The position numbers and the translations under genes are program-made. A stretch of 40,282 nt of DNA from Pseudobdellovibrionaceae bacterium (GTDB lineage Bacteria > Bdellovibrionota > Bdellovibrionia > Bdellovibrionales > Bdellovibrionaceae), in contig JAHBUU010000006.1 of the NCBI GenBank assembly GCA_019637895.1, positions 1 through 40,282 on the forward strand, read 5' to 3'. How positions within the stretch are numbered: position 1 is the first letter of the stretch; every line of letters begins with the position of its first letter. Positions 15,994 through 23,874 of this stretch are shown piece by piece. A model generated the notes under the pieces. The model was given only the letters and a program-made list of their open reading frames with translations. It was not told the origin of the DNA and did no database searches.

Positions 15994-16605
15994 TCAGCGT
16001 TTCTTGGTTTTCTTTGCGGAGGCGGTCTTAGTTTTTCCGGCCGATTTCCCCTTGGCGGGCGCTGCTTTCGATGATGGTTTTTTCACCGAGCTCGTCTTGG
16101 GTTTCGTCGCCGCGGCTTTGGTTTTGACGGGTGCCGGTTTTTTTCCGACGGCCTTCTTCGTGACCACGGGCTTCGTGAGAAGCGCGAAGATCTCGTCCTG
16201 AAGGGACATCATCTCTTCGGCGTCCTCTTCGTCCTTTTCATGCTCATAACCCAACAGGTGCAAAATTCCGTGAAGGACCATATAGCCCGTTTCGTGATCG
16301 AAGCTCTGCTTGTGCTCGGTGGCTTGACGGCGCAAGACCGGCGCACACAGCACCAGCTCGCCCAGGCTCGCCGGATCGTCGGTCTCAAAACTCAGAACGT
16401 CCGTCGCGTAATCCTTTTGGCGGTAATTCCAGTTCAACTGCTTGGCGTCGTTTTCTTTCAGGAAAACCACCGAAAGCTCTAGAGCGTTTTTTTCCGAAGA
16501 CAGAATCTGACGCTTCAACAGCTCTTCGGAAACGGCTTTAACCCATTTCCCCAAAAAATCCTCGTTGAGTTCTTCGCCGGAATCATTGATGAACAGGAAA
16601 TTCAT
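15994..16605 (-). CDS. ybeY: Endoribonuclease YbeY with Lys/Ala-rich C-terminal tail
   Basis: YbeY is a zinc-dependent RNase for 16S rRNA 3'-end maturation and ribosome quality control. The zinc motif HGILHLLGYEH (H112, H116, H122) and the upstream LNWNYRQKDYATDVLSF block (about 57-73) identify it. The catalytic domain ends near residue 146. The remaining about 57 residues are a basic, low-complexity tail of Lys, Ala, Ser and Pro (about one third Lys), absent from ordinary 150-160-aa YbeY proteins. It overlaps the 7TM-HD gene by 4 nt, a very common ybeY neighbour. The tail is in the same frame with no stop or frameshift, so it is a true extension. Confidence 0.93.
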   Translation of the reverse strand: MNFLFINDSGEELNEDFLGKWVKAVSEELLKRQILSSEKNALELSVVFLKENDAKQLNWNYRQKDYATDVLSFETDDPASLGELVLCAPVLRRQATEHKQSFDHETGYMVLHGILHLLGYEHEKDEEDAEEMMSLQDEIFALLTKPVVTKKAVGKKPAPVKTKAAATKPKTSSVKKPSSKAAPAKGKSAGKTKTASAKKTKKR

Positions 16606-18965
16606 GCGCGTTCCTTGGGATAGTCGATCCGCTGGTGATAAATCCCGAGAAGGATGCGAACAAAGGCCCGCTCGATTCTCGCGATTTCTTTCAAGGTCAA
16701 ATTACATTCGTCCAACTGATGATCATTGAGCTTTTTTTGGATGATGTTCTTCACCAGGCCCTGCAAACGCGCCGGTGTCGGTTCATCCAAAGCCCTGGCC
16801 GCCGCTTCGATACTGTCGGCCAGCATGCACAACGCCGCTTCTTTGAACTGCGGCTTCGGTCCCGGATAGCGGAAATCCTCTTCGGAAACCTCGTCGAATT
16901 CGCCCTTTTGATCGAGCGCTTTGTTGTAAAAGTACGAGATCAACGTCGTCCCATGATGCTGAAGGATCCCATCGATGATCGGCTTGCCCAGCTTGTACCG
17001 CATCCCGAGTTCGACGCCGTCTTTCACGTGCGCGATCAGCAGGGTCTTACTCATGTACGGTGTGATCTGATCGTGGGGGTTGTGACCCGGTCGCTGGTTC
17101 TCGATGAAATAACTAGGGTGCCCGATCTTCCCGATGTCATGGTAATAGCACATGACTTTCCCGAGCAGCGGGTTCGCGCCGATCTCTTCGGCTGCGGCCT
17201 CGACCATGTTTCCGACCATGATCGAATGGTTGTAGGTCCCCGGGGCTTTGATGATCATTTCCTTCATCAGCGGGTGATTCAGATTCGACAGTTCAAGCAA
17301 ACGGACGTCGGTGGTGTAATTGAACATGTTCTCGAGGAGTGGAAGGATCATCATGGTGATGAAGCTCGACAAGATCCCACCCATGAAGCCGCCAGCGATC
17401 GTCAAAAGAACCATCACCACCGAGGTTTCCTGGTCCGACTTCATGATCAACTGCAAAGACGCCAACACGACGGCATTCACCGCCCCGGCTCTCAGCCCCG
17501 CTGTGTAGATATCGCTTCGCTGTTTGCAGTTGAAAACACCGCGAGCCCCGGCGATTCCACCGAAAAAGCACTGCAGGAAAAAGCCAAAGTGGAAATCCTC
17601 CATCATCCCCATGGAGACAGCCATGAAGGCCGTGAAGAACCACAGAACCTCACCCCGAGCGAGCAAAAGACCGACGAGCATCGGGGCCGCCGCCACCGGA
17701 GCCAGAGCCCGAACAAAGTCCGCAGAAATCCAGGCCGAGTGCCTCGACAGGAAAGCTGCATCCATGATGAACAGGAACAGCTTGGTAAAGAAAATCTGGC
17801 TGAGCGCGATCAACATCATGACGCTCAGGTCTTTGAACTCGAGCTGCAAACGCTGAACGCCGAAACGGCGCTGAAAACTGGCAAAAACCAAGATCGCCGT
17901 CGCCAGCAAAACAGCCAAAGCAATCGACATCAGCCCCTGACGTCTTTCCGCCTGCAGATGCTCGATGTGTTTCATCACCGCCATGTGGAACGGCTGAACA
18001 ATCGAGCCGCGACTGACGATGGGCTGATTCTTTTTGACCGAGATATTCACCGGCAAGACATCGTTCCTTGCCTTTTGCTTGCGCGCCTCTGTTTCGGCCT
18101 TGTTCAGCGTCAGATTGGGCTGCAACAAAGATCTGGAAAGCCGCAAGAGATGCGCACGATCGGCTTCATCGAAGCGCTCGACAGCTTCTTTGTCAGTCAG
18201 CAGAAATCCCTGGATATCGCGCAGATTCAGAAGATCCGCTCGTTCGACCTGGGTCTCGGGCCCCATTCCGGAATGCCCGAGTGTCCGAGCCGTCAGCTCC
18301 TCTTTCCCAGAGTTTTTGGCATCAGGGAGAGCCGCGATTTTTCGGATGTACCAATCTTCGAGAGTTCGGACCACGGCATTTTCGATGCGCGGGCTGAAAC
18401 GATTGTCGACCAACCACTCGTACAGATCCTCCGAGACGGTCGCCTGAAGTTCCTTTTCGAAAATCGCTTTTTGCGCCAAGAAAGGCTTGAGATCCTTTTG
18501 CCGACGAACAGTCGAAACCGGCCACTTCACTTCACGACCGAAGACACGCATATTCCGAAAGGACTTGTCGATATTGGAAACCACCCGACCAAAAACATCG
18601 GGATCGTAGTCGTAGACATCGGAAACGGCCACCTGAACCTTCATCCGTTTTTCTTCGGTGGTGACCTCGTCGATCATCTCGAAGGACAAAGGCGAAGAGA
18701 CATCCATTTTCGCGGTATCGCCGACTCGCAGATCAACCGGAACCCGCATGGGAAAAAACAGGAGGATCGCAAGGACCAGACAGAATCCAAAAACGAACAG
18801 CGCACGACGAAGCCCAAGGCGTTCTTCGAGATCGACGACGATCCGACCCAACATGGTCTTTTCCCAACCCTGTTTTTCCACCCAATCCAAGAATTGCGGA
18901 CGTGGGTCTTCCCAGTGGTCACGCGAAGGTGGATTGTCTTTCTTGCCGGGCTTGAGACGCTGCAT
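16602..18965 (-). CDS. 7TM-HD family membrane phosphohydrolase (PgpH-like)
   Basis: This 787-aa protein has the 7TMR-HDED/7TM-HD layout. One N-terminal TM helix (about 54-72, FVFGFCLVLAILLFFPM) is followed by a large extracytoplasmic 7TMR-HDED domain (about 75-330), then a cluster of TM helices (about 340-520). The C-terminal cytoplasmic HD domain contains GTYNHSIMVGNMVEAAA, YYHDIGKIGHP and ILQHHGTT. PgpH of Listeria degrades c-di-AMP, but no c-di-AMP cyclase is in the window, so the substrate here is uncertain. phoH, its usual upstream partner with ybeY, is not adjacent. The start is ATG at 18965 with a distant GAGGA. Confidence 0.92.
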   Translation of the reverse strand: MQRLKPGKKDNPPSRDHWEDPRPQFLDWVEKQGWEKTMLGRIVVDLEERLGLRRALFVFGFCLVLAILLFFPMRVPVDLRVGDTAKMDVSSPLSFEMIDEVTTEEKRMKVQVAVSDVYDYDPDVFGRVVSNIDKSFRNMRVFGREVKWPVSTVRRQKDLKPFLAQKAIFEKELQATVSEDLYEWLVDNRFSPRIENAVVRTLEDWYIRKIAALPDAKNSGKEELTARTLGHSGMGPETQVERADLLNLRDIQGFLLTDKEAVERFDEADRAHLLRLSRSLLQPNLTLNKAETEARKQKARNDVLPVNISVKKNQPIVSRGSIVQPFHMAVMKHIEHLQAERRQGLMSIALAVLLATAILVFASFQRRFGVQRLQLEFKDLSVMMLIALSQIFFTKLFLFIMDAAFLSRHSAWISADFVRALAPVAAAPMLVGLLLARGEVLWFFTAFMAVSMGMMEDFHFGFFLQCFFGGIAGARGVFNCKQRSDIYTAGLRAGAVNAVVLASLQLIMKSDQETSVVMVLLTIAGGFMGGILSSFITMMILPLLENMFNYTTDVRLLELSNLNHPLMKEMIIKAPGTYNHSIMVGNMVEAAAEEIGANPLLGKVMCYYHDIGKIGHPSYFIENQRPGHNPHDQITPYMSKTLLIAHVKDGVELGMRYKLGKPIIDGILQHHGTTLISYFYNKALDQKGEFDEVSEEDFRYPGPKPQFKEAALCMLADSIEAAARALDEPTPARLQGLVKNIIQKKLNDHQLDECNLTLKEIARIERAFVRILLGIYHQRIDYPKERA

Positions 18966-19044
18966 AATTTGAATTGAATCCTCTCATGAACTCTTCGGAA
19001 TTTTCATTCGAAAACTGCATTCTTATGTGCTACGACTTTGGTCT
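18966..19044. promoter_or_regulatory. Divergent promoter region for the 7TM-HD gene and mazG
   Basis: These 79 bp must serve both directions. The plus-strand gene lacks a clear Shine-Dalgarno sequence before its ATG, so mazG may have a very short leader. I cannot place -35 and -10 boxes with confidence. Confidence 0.3.
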
Positions 19045-19851
19045 ATGCCGCAACCGCCCAAAGACCTTCGAAATCTTGATTCCCTGATTCAAATCGTCGC
19101 CGACCTGAGAGGACCTCAGGGTTGTCCCTGGGACAAGGAGCAAACTCACCAAAGCCTCGCCCCTTACGCCGTCGAAGAGGTCGCTGAACTGGTCGAAGCG
19201 ATCGAATCAGGCGAAGACCGCCAGACGAAAGAAGAGCTGGGCGACGTTTTGTTCCAGGTGGTTCTGCACTCGCAGCTCGCCCAAGAGCGAGGAGCTTTCG
19301 GCTTTATGGATGTCTTGGAAACCCTGAATGAAAAAATGGTGCGCAGACATCCTCACGTTTTCAGCGATGTGATCGCGAAAGACACTCAGGAAGTCTGGAA
19401 AAACTGGGAAGAGCTCAAGAAAAAGGAAAAAGCCGAAAAGCCCGCGGCGAAAAGAATCCTGGATGCCCCCCTGCATCTCCCCGCCCTTCAGCGCGCCGCC
19501 AAGATCGGACATCGAACCAACAAACTGAAATTCGATTGGGAAAATGCGGAACAGGTTCTCGAGAAAGTCCGCGAAGAGTTCGACGAGCTCGACGAAGCGA
19601 TCGAGGAAAAATCAACCAAGGCACTGATCCATGAGATGGGCGATGTGCTCTTTTCGTTGGCGCAGCTCAGTCGGCACTTGGGACTTGATCCCGAACAATG
19701 CCTGCGCGAAGGCAATCGCCGTTTCGAAAATCGTTTTGAAACGATGATGACCCTGGCGAATGAAAAAAATCTGACCTGGAGCGAACTCGGCAACGATCAG
19801 AAAGAACTGCTCTGGCACGAAGCCAAACAACGAACAGCCAAGGACGAATAG
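19045..19851 (+). CDS. mazG: Nucleoside triphosphate pyrophosphohydrolase MazG
   Basis: MazG hydrolyses NTPs and dNTPs to monophosphates and can affect ppGpp pools. The 268-aa protein has two MazG domains. The first opens with GCPWDKEQTHQSLAPYAVEEVAEL and has the EELGDVLFQVVLHSQLA metal motif; the second has EFDELDEAIEEKSTKALIHEMGDVLFSLAQLSRH. I use the ATG at 19045; a GTG at 19027 would add six residues, and neither start has a good RBS. mgsA starts 8 nt after its stop, so the two are cotranscribed. Confidence 0.94.
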   Translation: MPQPPKDLRNLDSLIQIVADLRGPQGCPWDKEQTHQSLAPYAVEEVAELVEAIESGEDRQTKEELGDVLFQVVLHSQLAQERGAFGFMDVLETLNEKMVRRHPHVFSDVIAKDTQEVWKNWEELKKKEKAEKPAAKRILDAPLHLPALQRAAKIGHRTNKLKFDWENAEQVLEKVREEFDELDEAIEEKSTKALIHEMGDVLFSLAQLSRHLGLDPEQCLREGNRRFENRFETMMTLANEKNLTWSELGNDQKELLWHEAKQRTAKDE

Positions 19852-19859
19852 GTTTTCCG

Positions 19860-20234
19860 ATGAAAAAGAACGCAAAGACCATCGCGCTGATTGCCCACGA
19901 CGGAAAAAAAGCCGAGCTCATCGCTTTCGTGAAAGACCACATCGAGTTTTTCAAGGGGTTCAAACTCGTGGCGACGGGCACCACGGGTTCGCATGTTCAA
20001 CGCACCGGCCTCAAGGTCAAACGCCTGCTGTCGGGTCCCGTCGGCGGTGACGCACAGATCGCAAGCCTCGTTGCCACGGGAAAATGCCAGGCCGTGATTT
20101 TCATGCGCGACCCTCTCGGCATGCATCCTCACGAGCCAGACATTCACGGTCTTTTGCGCATTTGCGAAGTTCACGACGTGCCCTTGGCGACGAATCCCGC
20201 AACGGCCAAACTGCTCGTCAAAGGATTCCGATGA
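19860..20234 (+). CDS. mgsA: Methylglyoxal synthase MgsA
   Basis: MgsA converts dihydroxyacetone phosphate to methylglyoxal and phosphate, a bypass of lower glycolysis. In the 124-aa protein the phosphate-binding TGTTG (39-43), the catalytic Asp in GPVGGDAQI (D64, matching E. coli D71), and H91/D94 in HPHEPD (matching H98 and D101) are all present with E. coli spacing. The N-terminal IAHDGKK (H13) also fits. It is shorter than E. coli MgsA (152 aa), mainly at both ends, but within the family range. It lies 8 nt after mazG. Confidence 0.95.
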   Translation: MKKNAKTIALIAHDGKKAELIAFVKDHIEFFKGFKLVATGTTGSHVQRTGLKVKRLLSGPVGGDAQIASLVATGKCQAVIFMRDPLGMHPHEPDIHGLLRICEVHDVPLATNPATAKLLVKGFR

Positions 20235-20275
20235 CCCTGCCCCGACCGGGCGGCCTTTCCGATTCCCTTTGAAAC

Positions 20276-20452
20276 TCAGTTCGACTTTTTGCGTTTCTGA
20301 TTTTGAAGTCTGATTTTCGCATCCAGAAGGCCTTTCAAAAGAGGGCTCGTTCCCGATCTTAAATCCACCACCTCGGCCTCGTGGACTGGCGGCGGTTCAG
20401 GATCCAGCTGAGAAAGCGCCTTTTTGAGGGACGACGACGAGTTTTTCTTCAT
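20276..20452 (-). CDS. Small hypothetical protein, 58 aa
   Basis: A 58-codon frame runs from ATG at 20452 to TGA at 20276. The product begins MKKNSSSSLKKALSQLDPEP, has an acidic/proline middle, then DLRSGTSPLLKGLLDAKIRL and a basic tail (QKRKKSN). It is probably cytoplasmic and soluble, with two possible amphipathic helices. A GAGG lies 13 nt before the ATG, which is rather far. It is convergent with mgsA (41-bp gap). I do not recognise a family. Support is the lack of any other gene here and a plausible composition; it could still be chance. Confidence 0.45.
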   Translation of the reverse strand: MKKNSSSSLKKALSQLDPEPPPVHEAEVVDLRSGTSPLLKGLLDAKIRLQNQKRKKSN

Positions 20453-20818
20453 ATCACTAAAAGTACCTCAGAAAGAGGATCCCTCAAAGCCCACAGAGGG
20501 GTCCGTCTCCTTTTAGCAAATCATTGACACTTTTGTTGCAATTCTCAGATTGCAGCGGGACAGGCCTTATTTTCCCTCGATTTTCAGATGAAACTGCAAA
20601 GCCGCTTTTCACTCGTCATTATTTTTTTGATTGAATCACATTGGGAACACCGAAACATTTCAGCGTGTTAGCTCGCCCCAATCAGAGACGAATTCAAAAT
20701 CCCCAAGTCAGCACGCAGTCTTGCGGGCGATTTCCTCTTTCCTTCAAACCGGAGCATTCTGATCACGGATTCGCGGAGTCGGATCCTCACGGACGATGGA
20801 CCACAGGAGGTTGTCCCT
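20453..20818 (+). promoter_or_regulatory. Leader and promoter region of the 11-gene envelope motor operon
   Basis: This 366-bp gap precedes the gliding-type operon and holds no convincing gene. It contains a stem-loop at 20474-20508, a TTGACA hexamer at 20524-20529, and a perfect 6-6-6 inverted repeat TGCAAT-tctcag-ATTGCA at 20537-20554 just after it. At the usual 17-bp spacing the -10 would be AGATTG, which is weak and overlaps the repeat, as expected for a promoter needing or blocked by a regulator. The rest up to the GGAGG RBS (20808-20812) would be a long leader. Confidence 0.4.
20474..20514 (+). terminator. Possible intrinsic terminator or attenuator hairpin
   Basis: AGAGGATCCCTC pairs with GAGGGGTCC-g-TCT (one G-U pair and one bulged G) around a 10-nt loop, followed by CCTTTT. 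On the plus strand it could end mazG-mgsA transcripts about 240 nt after mgsA. On the minus strand it lies in the leader of the 58-aa ORF. Confidence 0.45.
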
Positions 20819-21949
20819 ATGAAAAACCGGTTGATCCCAGCAACGATCACCACTTTCGCCACCGCGGTGCTTTTGGCAGGATGCTCGAAGCCCGCGGACT
20901 CCTTCTCTCTCCTCTCGGATGAAGCGAGTTTCAAACAAGACGTGGCCTACGTTCAACGGAAAGTCGACATCCTCTGGGTGATCGATAACTCCGGCTCGAT
21001 GGACATCAGCCAGCAAAAACTGGCCAGTAACTTTCAATCATTCATCAACCGCTTTGAACAGCTCGGTTATGACTTCCAGATGGGCGTCGTCACCACGTTC
21101 GCCTATCAGGACTATTACTACGGAACGAAAGATCGCTCGCGCCTCAAGGACCGTGGCCGAGACACCAAGGGAACCGATACCTGCAATGACGATACAGATC
21201 GTTATACAGGCGTTCGAATCATGAACAAAAATACGCCGAACCTGAACCAAGTCTTCATGAGCAATATCATGCAAGGGATCTGCGGCGGTGGAGATGAACG
21301 GGGCCTTTCAAGTATCGAGATGGCTCTGTCAAATCCAGACAACCAGTCTCTGCTCCGACCCGGCGCTTTCCTGTCAATTATTGTCGTCAGTGACGAGCAC
21401 GACACGAGCTACGAAGACTGGCAAAACGGCATCTCCAGCTATGCGGCCTGGGACGGCTTTCCTTCATGGAATAAACCGACCTTGTTCCCGATCTCTCGCT
21501 TCGTGAACTTCTTGAACACGAAAACGAACTCGGTCACAGGTGGCATTCGTAACTGGTCCGTCAGCACCATCGCGGTGTTGGACAGTGCCTGCAAGACCCA
21601 GTTGGACAATGCGGACACGAGCGGATTCAAACGGACCTACGGAACACGTTACGCAGATATGGCCGATGCCTCACAAGGAACCAAAGGCTCCCTGTGCGAC
21701 AACTTCGGCGACACCCTCTCGACGATCTCTGACCAAGTCGTGAATCTGGCGAGCGTGTTCAAACTGAACCGTGAACCCATCGAATCCACGATCACCGTGC
21801 GCGTGAACGGAGTGGCGATCCCTAAAGATGCCACCAACGGTTGGACCTACGATGCGGCGACCATCGCGATCCACTTCCACGGCTCCGCGATCCCTGCGGC
21901 CGGCGCAGACGTGAGAATCGCCTTCGACCCTAAATCGGTGAAACTGTAA
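20819..21949 (+). CDS. VWA-domain lipoprotein, CglB-like adhesin candidate
   Basis: This 376-aa protein has a lipoprotein signal with lipobox LAGC (C22) and Ser at +2, so an outer-membrane destination is likely. From about residue 48 it has a von Willebrand A domain: strand VDILWVID followed by a full MIDAS DxSxS (D56, S58, S60), and a later Asp in IIVVSDEHD (D192). Four Cys (C122, C155, C258, C293) could form disulfides. The last about 70 residues look like a small beta-domain. In Myxococcus the gliding adhesin CglB is also a VWA-type outer-membrane lipoprotein, so the first gene of this motor operon is a good candidate for the surface adhesin. RBS is GGAGG 6 nt before the ATG. Confidence 0.9.
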   Translation: MKNRLIPATITTFATAVLLAGCSKPADSFSLLSDEASFKQDVAYVQRKVDILWVIDNSGSMDISQQKLASNFQSFINRFEQLGYDFQMGVVTTFAYQDYYYGTKDRSRLKDRGRDTKGTDTCNDDTDRYTGVRIMNKNTPNLNQVFMSNIMQGICGGGDERGLSSIEMALSNPDNQSLLRPGAFLSIIVVSDEHDTSYEDWQNGISSYAAWDGFPSWNKPTLFPISRFVNFLNTKTNSVTGGIRNWSVSTIAVLDSACKTQLDNADTSGFKRTYGTRYADMADASQGTKGSLCDNFGDTLSTISDQVVNLASVFKLNREPIESTITVRVNGVAIPKDATNGWTYDAATIAIHFHGSAIPAAGADVRIAFDPKSVKL

Positions 21950-21994
21950 GAGAGACTGCAAGCGAAGACAGACGGAAACAAGGACGGGACGGAT

Positions 21995-22585
21995 ATGTTA
22001 GCGAAAACAGACCCACGCAACCAATGGTACATCCTTCGAGGTGAGGACAAATACGGTCCCTTCGAATATATGTCCATGGTTCGCATGATGCAAAACAACG
22101 AGTTGTACGATTACAACTACGTTTGGGCTCCGCACCTCGAAAGCTGGACTCTTGCGGGCGAACTGGCCGACTTTTCCCAAGACCGCATGGCTCGTCTGAT
22201 CGAAAGCGGCGTGATCAAACCCACCGGCTCATTCATCGACCGTCAAGCGGACCGCGCCGATATCGTGGTTCCCGTTTATGGACATAACGGTCATATGTTC
22301 TTCGACGGCCAAAGCCTGAGCATCAGCGCCAACGGTTCGCTGCTGCTGTTGAATACTCCGCTCATGCTTCCGGGACAGGAATTCCACCTGCATTTCCGGA
22401 ACGGAGGAGCGAACAAAACCGCTTTCAACGTTCGAGCTCAAATTGTGCGAAAAAACTATACCCGAACCAGAATCAATGTGAAGTCCGGCCTGCACTATGC
22501 GGTCCGGTTTATCCAAATCTCCCGGACGGGAGAGGATGTTCTCAAAGAATTGGTGAAGGAACACTCTAAGGAGGCAAAGCAATGA
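21995..22585 (+). CDS. GYF-PilZ two-domain cytoplasmic regulator
   Basis: This 196-aa protein has no signal peptide. Residues 8-60 match a GYF_2 domain: QWYILRGEDKYGPFEY, then VWAPHLESWTLAGEL. Residues 80-180 look like a PilZ domain with the RxxxR arm (R83-x3-R87) and a SxSxxG turn (S109, S111, G114), close to the (D/N)xSxxG c-di-GMP consensus but with Ser in place of Asp/Asn. In Myxococcus a GYF domain is part of GltJ and is used for polarity control of the gliding motor; here it is separate and joined to PilZ. It overlaps the ExbB/TolQ gene by 4 nt. Role inferred: cytoplasmic control input to the motor. Confidence 0.85.
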   Translation: MLAKTDPRNQWYILRGEDKYGPFEYMSMVRMMQNNELYDYNYVWAPHLESWTLAGELADFSQDRMARLIESGVIKPTGSFIDRQADRADIVVPVYGHNGHMFFDGQSLSISANGSLLLLNTPLMLPGQEFHLHFRNGGANKTAFNVRAQIVRKNYTRTRINVKSGLHYAVRFIQISRTGEDVLKELVKEHSKEAKQ

Positions 22586-23292
22586 CTGCTTTTATCACTT
22601 TCATGAACGATTCAGGGGCCGTCGGTTGGTTCATTCTTTTGACCGGCGTCGGAACCATGGTTCTCGTGGTCGAACGGGCTCGTGCCCTGTTCCTCCATTA
22701 CGGAATGAACGCGGAAGAATTCATGAGCCGCATTCAAACCCTGGTCCTGTCCCGCAAGTTGGATGAAGCTCTCGTGCTCTGCTCTCAAATGGAAAAGAAA
22801 CCCCTCGCCAAAGCCTTCAAGACCATTCTTGAAAAGGCCGACCGCGATGACGAAACGATCTTCCAGGCACACGACATTGCGATGTCTGAAGCGGTTCCGC
22901 TTTACACTCGCCGTTTGCACTATTTGAGTATGCTTGCGAACGTGGCGACCCTCTTGGGTCTCTTGGGAACCATCCACGGTCTGATCATCTCGTTTAGCGC
23001 GGTCGCTCAGGCGGACCCGGCAGCGAAGCAGCATTTGCTCGCAAACGGGATCTCGGTCTCGATGTACACCACCGCTCTGGGTCTGGCCGTGGCGATCCCG
23101 GCGATGGTGTTCTACTCCTTCTTGGTCGCTCGACAGAACAGTCTTGTCGAACAGGCCACGGAAAAGTGCTCGAAACTGACGGAGCTTCTGACCAGTGCTC
23201 ATATTCCTTCGCTGAACAGACAGGCCGTTTTCCCGGATTCCATGGCGGCACCGGTGATTCAGCCTCCGAACCCGAACAGTAAGGTTTCCTAA
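22582..23292 (+). CDS. MotA/TolQ/ExbB proton channel protein (AglR-like)
   Basis: This 236-aa inner-membrane protein has three TM helices: about 15-32 (WFILLTGVGTMVLVVERA), about 115-137 and about 155-178. The cytoplasmic domain between TM1 and TM2 and the conserved LGLLGTIHGLI and TTALGLAVAIP segments are those of ExbB/TolQ/AglR. The conserved Thr residues in TM2 and TM3 are present. The C-terminal 35 residues are Pro-rich and disordered. It lies just before two ExbD/TolR-type genes, matching the AglRQS motor of Myxococcus (one TolQ-like, two TolR-like), which uses proton flow to drive gliding. RBS AAGGAGG. Confidence 0.93.
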   Translation: MTAFITFMNDSGAVGWFILLTGVGTMVLVVERARALFLHYGMNAEEFMSRIQTLVLSRKLDEALVLCSQMEKKPLAKAFKTILEKADRDDETIFQAHDIAMSEAVPLYTRRLHYLSMLANVATLLGLLGTIHGLIISFSAVAQADPAAKQHLLANGISVSMYTTALGLAVAIPAMVFYSFLVARQNSLVEQATEKCSKLTELLTSAHIPSLNRQAVFPDSMAAPVIQPPNPNSKVS

Positions 23293-23319
23293 GTAAAGCC
23301 CTCAAGGAGGAGGTGAACC

Positions 23320-23874
23320 ATGCGTGGACGGCGCTGGCTTAGTCACGATACGACAGGCGAATTCGAACTCGATCTGGCCCCACTTTTGGCAGTGATGGTG
23401 AAACTGGTTCCGGTTCTGCTCGTAAGCTCCGCTTTCGTGCAGCTCATGGTGGTGGAAACCGAACTGCCCCAGGTGGTCAAAGAAGCAGTTCAACAAAACA
23501 ACGACCCCAAAAACGACATCGCGAAAATTCGCCTTGTCGTCGATGGGAAAAACGGCATGAAAGTCGTCATCGCTCATCAGGGGAAGGAGCAGGAAACCGA
23601 CATTCCCCTGAAAGACGGTGCCTTCGACTTCCAGGGCTTGCACGAAAAGCTTGTCGCCATCAAACAGGCGAATCCGGCGGTCTTCAAGATCGACCTGATG
23701 CCCGGCGCAGGCGTCGAGTACGGCGACCTCATCAAAGTCATGGATGAGGCCCGGCGCAGCCGAGACAACCGAATCACCTTCCCCGTTTTCGATGCCCAGA
23801 AAAACGCAGAGACCCAGACTCCATTCATGTTCCCGGAAGTGGTCTTTGCCAACAGCTTGGAGACAGGCGCATGA
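23320..23874 (+). CDS. ExbD/TolR-family protein lacking the TM aspartate
   Basis: This 184-aa protein has a short cytoplasmic N-terminus, one TM helix (about 19-42) and a periplasmic ExbD/TolR domain. The family motif normally reads xxxTPLIDVM, where the Asp carries protons; here it is LAPLLAVMVKLVP, with Ala (A24) at the Asp position and a Lys (K28) one turn later. The periplasmic part (about 66-150) has the usual ExbD-like strands, followed by a C-terminal extension of about 30 residues. It overlaps the next exbD-like gene by 4 nt. It is probably a structural partner rather than the proton carrier in the stator. Confidence 0.88.
   Translation: MRGRRWLSHDTTGEFELDLAPLLAVMVKLVPVLLVSSAFVQLMVVETELPQVVKEAVQQNNDPKNDIAKIRLVVDGKNGMKVVIAHQGKEQETDIPLKDGAFDFQGLHEKLVAIKQANPAVFKIDLMPGAGVEYGDLIKVMDEARRSRDNRITFPVFDAQKNAETQTPFMFPEVVFANSLETGA

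Noticed and set aside
16635-18977. 780-codon open frame on the plus strand opposite the 7TM-HD gene
   Set aside because: It is antisense to a clear membrane-HD gene; its product is Arg/His/Gln-rich with no motifs. Codon bias of the real gene keeps the opposite strand open.
20641-20922. 93-codon plus-strand frame before the VWA gene
   Set aside because: It overlaps the start of the VWA lipoprotein in another frame, has no RBS and looks random.
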